From Thermosyntropha lipolytica DSM 11003 (GTDB taxonomy: Bacteria; Bacillota; Syntrophomonadia; Syntrophomonadales; Syntrophomonadaceae): DNA of 54,764 nt. The position numbers and the translations under genes are program-made. Below are positions 27,537-34,453 of this stretch, piece by piece. The notes below the pieces were generated by a model that searched no databases, had not been told where the DNA came from, and worked only from the letters and a program-made list of their open reading frames with translations. The DNA is taken from the NCBI RefSeq assembly GCF_900129805.1, contig NZ_FQWY01000014.1:1-54764 (forward strand). The letters are read 5' to 3'. Within the stretch, counting starts at the first letter, position 1. Every line of letters starts with the position of its first letter.

Positions 27537-28412
27537 TTAAAAAAACTTAAGGAAAATACCCCTGTAAGCCAAAAGGATATTAACCAGGGGGGAAAGATAA
27601 TCAAAAGCCAAGAAAGCGAATATAAAAGCAAAACAGGTTTTAAAAACTTCAACTTTCACATAGCCTGAAACCTTTACCCCTATCTGGGCCCCTATAACCG
27701 TACCGGTTCCCATCAAAAGGGCTGCCCTTAAATCTACAAATCCATGTCCAAGCTTTATAATGCCTCCGGTTAAAGCAACCGGAAGCATAGCCAGAAGGGT
27801 GGTAGCCGCCGCTTCCTGAGGTTTTAAGCCCAACATCCACATCATGGCCGGCACCATAATAAAACCTCCTCCCAGCCCTAAAAGGCCGGTAAGGCTGCCG
27901 GTAATAATCCCCAGTAAAACCAGGTAATAAAAAGGCAGTTCCCTTACCCTATAATCTTCTCCATTAACTCCATTTTTAAAAGCATCATAAGCTTCTAAGG
28001 CCATTTTTACCGCCATAATAAAAAAAATAACGCCCAGCATGCTTTCTAATATGGCCAACCGGGAAGCCAGATAATATTTAAAAACATAAGACCCGGCCAG
28101 AACTCCAGTTATCCCTCCTAAGGCCACATATAAGCCGCTTTTTACCTTTACATTGCCGGCCCGATAGTGCCCAAGGGCTCCCGAAAAGGAAGTGAAAACA
28201 ATAGCCAAAAGGGTGGTCCCTATAGCTACCGGAGTAGAAAGCCCCAAAAATATTTGCGAGGCAGGGAGCATGATTACTCCCCCGCCTAAACCTAAAACGG
28301 CCCCTATAATACCAGCCAAAATACCTAAAACTAAAACTACCAGCCCAGACACCTTTTCTTTCTCCCTCAGCAAAAAATATTTCCGGCCTCGATGCCGGAA
28401 AAAAGTTTTCAT
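27537..28412 (-). CDS. TauE/SafE family sulfite/anion exporter
   Basis: 291 residues with about eight membrane segments in two repeated halves. Each half carries the family glycine-rich motif: GIIGAVLGLGGGVIMLPA near residue 35 and GSLTGLLGLGGGFIMVPA near 175. Members export organosulfur compounds or sulfite, or act as anion permeases; the substrate here is unknown and no sulfur genes are adjacent. The annotated ATG lacks a clear ribosome binding site. A GTG about 20 codons later, before SGLVVLVLG, follows GGGAG and may be the true start. It runs in the same direction as the coiled-coil membrane gene after it. Confidence 0.85.
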   Translation of the reverse strand: MKTFFRHRGRKYFLLREKEKVSGLVVLVLGILAGIIGAVLGLGGGVIMLPASQIFLGLSTPVAIGTTLLAIVFTSFSGALGHYRAGNVKVKSGLYVALGGITGVLAGSYVFKYYLASRLAILESMLGVIFFIMAVKMALEAYDAFKNGVNGEDYRVRELPFYYLVLLGIITGSLTGLLGLGGGFIMVPAMMWMLGLKPQEAAATTLLAMLPVALTGGIIKLGHGFVDLRAALLMGTGTVIGAQIGVKVSGYVKVEVFKTCFAFIFAFLAFDYLSPLVNILLAYRGIFLKFF

Positions 28413-28478
28413 ATCTAAATTATAATAAATATGGTATATAAAAGGTTACAAAAAAATAAATTGCTAAACCTTGACATT

Positions 28479-30071
28479 CTATATCCGCAAAAAGTTAGAA
28501 GTATTTTCTTTAAGACAGTCAAAAAAGAGAGAACGCCCATTTTCATTAGCTACCACCAGGGAACGTATAGAAAAAGCCCTTAAGGCATCATATACCGACA
28601 GAGTTCCTTCAGCTGAATCCTTGCGCCCGGTAAAAGGCAGTTCGTCCGGCCCTCTTCGGCACTGGCTGTTAAGATTAACCCTTGATACCTGATGTACCAA
28701 AATATCTATAAGGGGTATAGCACTTTCGGCCCGGCTGCTGAATATGCTGGCTTGCTGGCCGTAGTCAGAAGTAAAAAGATATTCTTTAAGCTCGCTTATA
28801 TCCTTAAAAGAAGAAACTGGTATCACCGGCCCAAATTGTTCAACATGGTATAATTTCATATCCCGGGTAACCGGATAAAGAATCGTAGGATAATAAAGTT
28901 GCGCAAAGCTTTTTCCTCCATCCCGGTTTATTATGCGGGCTCCTTTCTGCAGAGCATCTTCCACCAATTCCCCTAACCATTCTATTTTGTTCTTCTCCGG
29001 CAGTGGGGTTATCACCACATCTTCTTCCCAGGGCATTCCGCATTTCATCTCCTCTACCCTGGCACACAGGAGTTCAAGAAACGGTTCAGCTATATCCTCC
29101 TCCACCCAGATATGCTTTAAAGCCGTACATCTCTGGCCGTTAAATTCCAGCGCCCCTCTGGCACATTCCCCTGCTGCTTTTTCTAAGTCGGCATCTTTTA
29201 ATACCAAAGCCGGGTTTTTAGCTTCTAGTCCCAGTATAGTTCGCAAGCGATTAGGATGGGGATGCTGATTTATAATAAGCCTTGCTACCTGGGTGGAGCC
29301 AATAAAACCTAAAACCGATATTTCCCCCGATTTGATTATAGGCCCCACCACTTCTTCCCCTTCTCCATTTATAAAATTTATCACCCCTTCAGGAAAACAC
29401 TGGGCAAAAGCAGGCATAAAAAGGCTTAAACAGAGAGCTCCATAACGCGGGGGCTTTACTATTACTGAATTTCCCATAATAAGAGCCGGAACAAGCATAG
29501 CAAATGTCTCATTTAAAGGGTAATTAAAAGGTCCCATACATAAAACTACCCCCAGAGGAGTCCTTCTGATTTGCGCCATAAAATTTTCGATACTAATTAT
29601 CCTGCCGCTTTCGCGATCAAGTTCCCATAAAGTAGCCATCGTATCTTCAATATACCTCATCGTACGGTCAAACTCATCTAAACAGGCAGAATATGGTTTA
29701 GCTATCTCCCACATAGCAAGGAGGGCAAAATCTTCCCTTAAATCTCTTACCCTATCTAAAAAATCAGCCCAACATCTTATGCGCTCTTCCACCTTCATGC
29801 TCGCCCAGGCTCCAGTTCCTCCTTTATAGGCATCTAGAGCAGCTTTAAGGCAAAAGGCAGCTTTTTCCGCATTAAGCCGTGGATACTCTCCTAACTTTAC
29901 CTGCTTTATATGACCATTTTCCTTTATTTTAACGGGAGAGTAAACTTCACTTCCCTCATCTCCGGTCAAAAGCTTTCCCTTGACCAAATACTGACGATTT
30001 AAAGAAAATTCTTTAATTCTGAACTTATCGGGAATATCTTTAAGTTCGGGATAAAATTTATCTGTATTCAC
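28479..30071 (-). CDS. Aldehyde dehydrogenase, probably non-phosphorylating NADP-dependent GAPDH (GapN-like)
   Basis: 530 residues. ALDH landmarks: GPFNYPLNETFAMLVPALI and NSVIVKPPR (cofactor site), FIGSTQVARLI, the general-base glutamate in LGLEAKNPALVL, the nucleophile Cys in LEFNGQRCTALKHIW, and YHVEQFGPVIPV. The C-terminus NLNSQCRRGPDELPF, then FTGRKDSAEG, is like that of GapN enzymes, which oxidise glyceraldehyde-3-phosphate to 3-phosphoglycerate with NADP+ and bypass ATP formation. The substrate is inferred from this resemblance; another aldehyde is possible. The GTG start has AAGGAGAG five bases upstream. It is divergent from the hydrogenase operon. Confidence 0.75.
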   Translation of the reverse strand: MNTDKFYPELKDIPDKFRIKEFSLNRQYLVKGKLLTGDEGSEVYSPVKIKENGHIKQVKLGEYPRLNAEKAAFCLKAALDAYKGGTGAWASMKVEERIRCWADFLDRVRDLREDFALLAMWEIAKPYSACLDEFDRTMRYIEDTMATLWELDRESGRIISIENFMAQIRRTPLGVVLCMGPFNYPLNETFAMLVPALIMGNSVIVKPPRYGALCLSLFMPAFAQCFPEGVINFINGEGEEVVGPIIKSGEISVLGFIGSTQVARLIINQHPHPNRLRTILGLEAKNPALVLKDADLEKAAGECARGALEFNGQRCTALKHIWVEEDIAEPFLELLCARVEEMKCGMPWEEDVVITPLPEKNKIEWLGELVEDALQKGARIINRDGGKSFAQLYYPTILYPVTRDMKLYHVEQFGPVIPVSSFKDISELKEYLFTSDYGQQASIFSSRAESAIPLIDILVHQVSRVNLNSQCRRGPDELPFTGRKDSAEGTLSVYDALRAFSIRSLVVANENGRSLFFDCLKENTSNFLRI

Positions 30072-30408
30072 GCTATCTCTCCTTTACTTCTAAGTAGTCT
30101 CTCTTATCTATTTTGGACTCCCTTTTCCATTTCATGCGTTTAAAATAAAACCAGCCTTGTCTTCTAAAATCTGTTAAAAACATGCAAATTGGTGTTTAAG
30201 CCGCCCACAAAAATTAAAAAGATGCAAATTTTCAAAACAGTATAAAACAAAAATATTTATTCAAAATCTCAAGATTATGGTTTATAATTTTGTTATAACC
30301 CATATATTCATACAGTAATAAACTTTTACAATTTAATTTACTGTATTATCTTTTATGTAGAGGCATGGGTTGGTTTTTACCTGAAAAAATCATACGAGGG
30401 GGGGAAAG
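30072..30408 (+). promoter_or_regulatory. Upstream control region of the hydrogenase operon
   Basis: This 337-base AT-rich gap between the divergent gapN-like gene and hydC has no gene. It contains a perfect 9-bp inverted repeat, ATACAGTAA (30310-30318) and TTACTGTAT (30338-30346), with a 19-base spacer. There is also a 9-base direct repeat ATGCAAATT at 30182-30190 and 30222-30230, 40 bases apart. A TATAAT at 30283-30288 could be a -10 box, without a good -35. GTTATAAC at 30292-30299 resembles half of a Rex operator, but no full Rex site is seen. Confidence 0.45.
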
Positions 30409-30411
30409 GTG

Positions 30412-30858
30412 ATGAAGGGTTATAAGGAAATTATAGCCAGCTATGCCAACGTTCCGGGGGGCATCATCGAAGCATATCATGCCATCCAGAAAGAATTCAG
30501 CTACCTGCCTGAAGAAGCAATCCTGGAAGCAGCTAAAGTATTCAACCTGCCTGTATCCGAAGCATACGGAGTAGCAACTTTCTATTCCATGTTCTCAGTA
30601 AAACCCAGAGGTAAAAATGTAATACGCATTTGTGAAAGTGCACCCTGTCACGTTGCAGGCGCCGCCGAAGTAGTAGCAGCACTGGAGAGGGAATTAGGCA
30701 TCTGCATGGGAGAAAGCACTCAGGACGGTCTTTTTGCCCTTGAATTTACTGAGTGTGTAGGACAGTGTCAGGCTACTCCGGTAATCACTATTAACGGTAA
30801 ACCTTATCTCAATGTAAGTCCTGCCAAAATACCGGAAATCCTTGCCGAATACAAATAA
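30412..30858 (+). CDS. hydC: NAD-linked [FeFe]-hydrogenase, NuoE-like [2Fe-2S] subunit
   Basis: 148 residues from ATG 30412 (a GTG directly before it is possible); AGGGGGGGAAAGG lies upstream. It is a thioredoxin-fold [2Fe-2S] protein of the 24-kDa NuoE family. Cluster ligands are in RICESAPCHVAGA and FTECVGQCQATP, four cysteines in the usual C-x4-C...C-x3-C order. The helical N-terminus YLPEEAILEAAKVFNL and the GVATFYSMFSVKPRGK segment are typical. With HydB it should form the NADH-oxidising side of the hydrogenase. First gene of hydC-hydB-hydA. Confidence 0.93.
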   Translation: MKGYKEIIASYANVPGGIIEAYHAIQKEFSYLPEEAILEAAKVFNLPVSEAYGVATFYSMFSVKPRGKNVIRICESAPCHVAGAAEVVAALERELGICMGESTQDGLFALEFTECVGQCQATPVITINGKPYLNVSPAKIPEILAEYK

Positions 30859-30918
30859 CACCGGTTATCTATTCTGTCAAATCGCTACGAAGCTAATATC
30901 GTGAAGGGAGGGCAAAAC

Positions 30919-32142
30919 ATGGCCGAAGAAATGCGCATTGTCCTGCGCAACTACGGCAAAATCGACCCGCTTAAGATAGATGATTATATTGCTCAGGGCG
31001 GGTATAAAGCTTTAGAAAAAGCCCGTAGTATGGATAGGGAAACATTGATAGAAGAAGTTAAAAAATCCAAGCTCAGAGGACGTGGGGGAGCTGGATTTAA
31101 CTGTGGTCAAAAATGGTCTTTTGCCTATCAGGCTCAGGCCGATCAAAAATATGTAGTATGTAATGCTGATGAAGGTGAACCTGGTACTTATAAAGATCGC
31201 CTTATTATGGAAAATGATCCCCATACCTTGATTGAAGGTATGGCTATTTGTGCTTATGCCATAGGTGCAACTAAAGGATATATCTACTGCCGCGGTGAAT
31301 ATCCGCATCTGGTCGGCATCTTAAATACAGCTATAAGCCAGGCTAAAGAAAAAGGATTCCTTAAGGATTTCGATATCGAAGTAAGAAGCGGTGCCGGCGC
31401 TTATGTATGCGGTGAAGAAACTGCCCTTATCGAATCTATCGAAGGTAAGAGGGGAGAACCTCGCTTTAAGCCTCCTTATCCGCCTTCTGAAGGTTTATGG
31501 GGCAAACCTACCATCGTAAACAATGTGGAAACCTTTGCTAATATCCCCGTTATTGTAGAAAAAGGTGCTGATTGGTATGCATCTATTGGCGTACCTTCTT
31601 ATCCCGGAACTAAAGTATTTACCTTAACCGGCGATATCAATAACAAAACCTTCTTTGAAGTTCCCACCAACACTACTATCCGTGAACTGATCTATAAATA
31701 CGGAGGCGGAATACCCGGCGGCAAGAAATTCAAAGCCGTCCAGATCGGAGGAACTTCAGGAGCATTTATTCCCGAAGAACTTCTGGATACCCCGGTTGCT
31801 TTTGACAACATGGCAGCTATCGGGGCTACCTTAGGTTCAGGTGCCGTTTTTGTGCTTGATGAAACCCGGGATATCGTCGATGTAGTTACCAGAATAGCCA
31901 AGTTCTTCGAACATGAATCCTGCGGCAAATGTGCACCCTGCCGTGAAGGTACTGCCAGAATGTATGAAATCATGAGCAAAATCAACAGCGGCAAAGGAAC
32001 TACAAAAGATATTGAAACCATATCCAGACTTGGTCGGGTTATGTCATGTTCATGCCTGTGTGGGCTGGGTCAGGCTGCCCCCGCACCAGTACTTACTACT
32101 ATTCAGCACTTTAAGGCCGACTACCATGCTAAATTAGTGTAG
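30919..32142 (+). CDS. hydB: NAD-linked [FeFe]-hydrogenase, NuoF-like flavin subunit (short form)
   Basis: 407 residues from ATG 30919, with GGAGGG six bases upstream. The FMN/NADH core is complete: KLRGRGGAGFNCGQKW, NADEGEPGTYKDR and GAGAYVCGEETALIESIEG. The N3 [4Fe-4S] site ESCGKCAPCREG is followed by a distal Cys in SCSCLCGLG. Compared with electron-bifurcating HydB (about 600 residues), it lacks both the N-terminal thioredoxin-like [2Fe-2S] domain and the C-terminal two-[4Fe-4S] ferredoxin domain. This minimal form matches Hyd1B of Syntrophomonas wolfei, whose trimer was reported to use NADH without ferredoxin. It passes electrons from NADH to HydA. Confidence 0.93.
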   Translation: MAEEMRIVLRNYGKIDPLKIDDYIAQGGYKALEKARSMDRETLIEEVKKSKLRGRGGAGFNCGQKWSFAYQAQADQKYVVCNADEGEPGTYKDRLIMENDPHTLIEGMAICAYAIGATKGYIYCRGEYPHLVGILNTAISQAKEKGFLKDFDIEVRSGAGAYVCGEETALIESIEGKRGEPRFKPPYPPSEGLWGKPTIVNNVETFANIPVIVEKGADWYASIGVPSYPGTKVFTLTGDINNKTFFEVPTNTTIRELIYKYGGGIPGGKKFKAVQIGGTSGAFIPEELLDTPVAFDNMAAIGATLGSGAVFVLDETRDIVDVVTRIAKFFEHESCGKCAPCREGTARMYEIMSKINSGKGTTKDIETISRLGRVMSCSCLCGLGQAAPAPVLTTIQHFKADYHAKLV

Positions 32143-32169
32143 GAAAGAAGAGCAAAAGGAGTGAAACGA

Positions 32170-33900
32170 ATGGGAATGGTTAACCTTACTATAGATGGAA
32201 TTAAAGTCTCCGTTCCTAAAGGCTCAACCATCCTGCAGGCAGCTAAAGAAGTCGGTATTAAAATTCCTACTCTCTGCTATCATCCCGATCAGTCTGTAAA
32301 AGCAAACTGTAGGGTATGTGTATGTGAGGTGGAAGGAAACAGACTTCTGCAGGCAGCCTGTTCGATGCCGGTTACCGAAGGAATGGTAGTTAAAACCAGA
32401 AGCCCCAAAGTTATTGAGGCCAGAAAAACTATCCTGGAACTTATACTTTCCAACCATCCGCAGGAATGCTTAACCTGTGCCCGAAACCAGAACTGTGAAT
32501 TGCAGGAACTGGCTGAAGAATACTCTATCCGCGAATACGCTTTTGAACACAAGGTCAGAGGGCTGGCCAAAGATACTTCTACCCCTTCTATTGTCAGAGA
32601 TCCTGACAAGTGTATACTCTGCCGCCGCTGTATTGATGCGTGCAGCGTAACCCAGTCGGTATATGCCCTGGGAATAGAAAACAGAGGCCACCATGCTATG
32701 GTAGTTCCTTCCATGGGCAAGGACCTGATTGACAGCCCGTGCGTAATGTGCGGTCAGTGTATCCATGCCTGCCCGGTAGGAGCTATAACCGAAAGAGAAC
32801 AGATCGACGAATTCCTGGCCGCAGTTGCTGATCCGGACAAGATAGTAGTAACCCAGATCGCACCAGCTGTTCGTCTGGCTATAGCTGAAGAAGTCGGCAT
32901 GAAACCGGGTGAAATGCCGATGGATGTTTTCGTAGCTGGACTGCGCCAGATTGGATTTGACTATGTTCTGCACACCAACTTTACAGCCGACCTTACCATA
33001 ATTGAAGAAGGTAATGAGCTCTTAAAACGGCTCAAAGAAGGCGGAGTTCTGCCTATGTTTACTTCCTGCAGCCCGGGATGGATTAACTTCTGTGAAACCT
33101 ACTATCCGGATCTTTTAGACCATCTTTCGACCTGTAAGTCTCCACAGCAGATGTTTGGAGCTCTGGTAAAGACCTACTGGGCAGAAAAGATGGGCATCGA
33201 TCCTGCTAAAATTTATTCTGTATCCATCATGCCGTGTACAGCTAAGAAATATGAAGCATCTCGTCCAGAAATGCAGGACAGCGGCTACCGCGATGTTGAC
33301 CTGGTTCTCACCACCCGTGAGATCGGCAGGCTCTTTAGAATGAGCGGTATCGACTTTACCAAACTGGAAGGTTCCAGCTTCGATTCCTGGATGGGCAAAT
33401 ACACCGGTGCTGCTGTAATATTCGGAGCTACCGGTGGGGTTATGGAAGCTGCCCTGCGTACCGTCTATGAAGTAGTAACTGGTCAAGAGCTGAAAGATGT
33501 CAACTTTACTGCCGTACGCGGTATGGAAGGCATCAAAGAAGCGGAAGTCGACCTTAATGGTACCGTGGTAAAAGTTGCTGTTGCTCATGGCCTCAGCAAT
33601 GCTAGAAAGCTCATGGATCAGGTAAGAGCCGGCGAATCTCCTTACCACTTCATCGAAATAATGGCATGTCCTGGCGGATGTATCGGTGGCGGCGGACAGC
33701 CTATAACCAAGTCCAATGCTCAGCGTCAGGTACGTATTGATGCCATCTATGTAGAAGATGAAAACTGTGAAATCCGTAAATCTCATGAAAACCCGGAAGT
33801 TAAAATACTTTATGATGAATTCCTGCATGAACCGCTGGGACATAAATCGCACGAACTCTTGCATACGCACTATCATCCGAAAAACAAAAAGTATTTATAA
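32170..33900 (+). CDS. hydA: [FeFe]-hydrogenase catalytic subunit
   Basis: 576 residues from ATG 32170 (AAAGGAG nine bases upstream). Domains in order: N-terminal [2Fe-2S] (PTLCYHPD, NCRVCVCEVEG), His-ligated [4Fe-4S] (SNHPQECLTCARNQNCELQ), a two-[4Fe-4S] ferredoxin-like domain (CILCRRCIDAC, CVMCGQCIHACPVG) and the H-domain. The H-cluster motifs are canonical: FTSCSPGWINFCE with the proton-relay Cys, SIMPCTAKKYEA, and MACPGGCIGGGGQP. No signal peptide, so cytoplasmic. It makes H2 from electrons delivered by HydB/HydC. The small subunit domain is fused at the C-terminus as usual. Confidence 0.97.
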   Translation: MGMVNLTIDGIKVSVPKGSTILQAAKEVGIKIPTLCYHPDQSVKANCRVCVCEVEGNRLLQAACSMPVTEGMVVKTRSPKVIEARKTILELILSNHPQECLTCARNQNCELQELAEEYSIREYAFEHKVRGLAKDTSTPSIVRDPDKCILCRRCIDACSVTQSVYALGIENRGHHAMVVPSMGKDLIDSPCVMCGQCIHACPVGAITEREQIDEFLAAVADPDKIVVTQIAPAVRLAIAEEVGMKPGEMPMDVFVAGLRQIGFDYVLHTNFTADLTIIEEGNELLKRLKEGGVLPMFTSCSPGWINFCETYYPDLLDHLSTCKSPQQMFGALVKTYWAEKMGIDPAKIYSVSIMPCTAKKYEASRPEMQDSGYRDVDLVLTTREIGRLFRMSGIDFTKLEGSSFDSWMGKYTGAAVIFGATGGVMEAALRTVYEVVTGQELKDVNFTAVRGMEGIKEAEVDLNGTVVKVAVAHGLSNARKLMDQVRAGESPYHFIEIMACPGGCIGGGGQPITKSNAQRQVRIDAIYVEDENCEIRKSHENPEVKILYDEFLHEPLGHKSHELLHTHYHPKNKKYL

Positions 33901-33923
33901 AAATCAAAACCGCCTTCAAGCTT

Positions 33924-34027
33924 CCTGATAAAGAGGCAGTCTGCTGATTTAAAGGGAAGAGCAGGAAAGGCTTTAACCCAAGTTTTAAAATATCCTGCTC
34001 CTTCCTTAAAGGAGCAGGATATTTTTT
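33924..34027 (+). promoter_or_regulatory. Candidate attenuator between hydA and the TM1266 gene
   Basis: An intrinsic terminator (arms 33991-34001 and 34011-34021, then T6) lies here. Its 5' arm and loop can instead pair upstream: GAGCAGGA (33959-33966) with TCCTGCTC (33993-34000), extended by AAGGGAAG with CTTCCTT (34001-34007) across single-base bulges. About 14 pairs compete with the 11-bp terminator stem. The upstream strand lies in a block (33944-33959) that matches 14 of 16 bases of the hydG leader; CCTGATA is also shared, 20 bases before it. This suggests regulated read-through from the hydrogenase genes into the maturation genes. Confidence 0.5.
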
Positions 34028-34048
34028 AAGCCAGGAAAGGAGCCTGTT

Positions 34049-34297
34049 ATGGACAAAAGGTTAGGAGTAATAGGTATTGTCGTTGAAGACCGCAACTTGG
34101 CCGGTGAAGTAAACCGGATCATAAGCGAATATGCAGATATAATAATAGGCCGTATGGGTGTGCCTTATAAAGAAAAAGAAGTCTCGGTCATATCCCTTAT
34201 TGTAGATGGAACTACCGACCAGATTGGAGCCTTAACGGGGAAATTGGGCAATATCCCCGGGGTTAATGTCAAAAGCGCCTTAACCCGGAATAAATAA
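34049..34297 (+). CDS. TM1266-family protein (putative iron-only hydrogenase system regulator)
   Basis: 82 residues with an ACT-like alpha/beta fold of the TM1266 family: RLGVIGIVVEDRNLAGEVNR, IIIGRMGVPYKEKEVSVISL and GTTDQIGALTGKLGNIPGVN. Genes of this family are regularly found beside hydE, hydF and hydG; a regulatory role has been proposed but no mechanism is established. The related NikR-like ACT fold suggests ligand binding. It has AAAGGAG before its ATG. It is flanked on both sides by structured leader sequences that share motifs with each other, which makes it a candidate partner in their control. Confidence 0.88.
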   Translation: MDKRLGVIGIVVEDRNLAGEVNRIISEYADIIIGRMGVPYKEKEVSVISLIVDGTTDQIGALTGKLGNIPGVNVKSALTRNK

Positions 34298-34324
34298 CAA
34301 GAAGTAAAAAAAGAAAATTATCGT

Positions 34325-34445
34325 CCCTGATAGCAAGGTAACTCTGAGTTAAAGGGGAGCTTAAAATAGATTTAAGCTGCTTGCTCTATCAGGGCAGGCA
34401 GTTTCTTTTTAAGGCCCCTTTTAGCAACCAGTAAACTAAAGGAGG
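34325..34445 (+). promoter_or_regulatory. Candidate structured leader (riboswitch-like) of hydG
   Basis: A three-way junction is visible. P1: CCCTGATA (34325-34332) with TATCAGGG (34387-34394), a 2-base bulge, then GCAAG (34333-34337) with CTTGC (34380-34384). P2: TAACT (34339-34343) with AGTTA (34347-34351). P3: AGCTTAAA (34358-34365) with TTTAAGCT (34371-34378). The joining strand AAAGGGG (34351-34357) is complementary to CCCCTTT (34415-34421), a possible pseudoknot. CCTTT at 34417-34421 can instead pair with AAAGG of the hydG Shine-Dalgarno (34438-34442), extended by AG/CT. The two pairings exclude each other, giving an on/off logic for translation. No known RNA class is recognised. Confidence 0.55.
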
Positions 34446-34453
34446 TATATTTT

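Noticed and set aside
30283-30299. Rex operator before the hydrogenase operon
   Set aside because: Only GTTATAAC, half of the TTGTTA-n-TAACAA palindrome, is present; the flanking bases do not match.
32470-32973. 167-aa minus-strand open frame inside hydA
   Set aside because: It lies opposite cluster-binding motifs of hydA and is Tyr/Phe/Ser-rich as shadow frames here are; no start signal.
34351-34359. yybP-ykoY manganese riboswitch in the hydG leader
   Set aside because: AAAGGGGAG resembles part of that class, but the required second L-motif with the AAGACC-like 3' end is missing.
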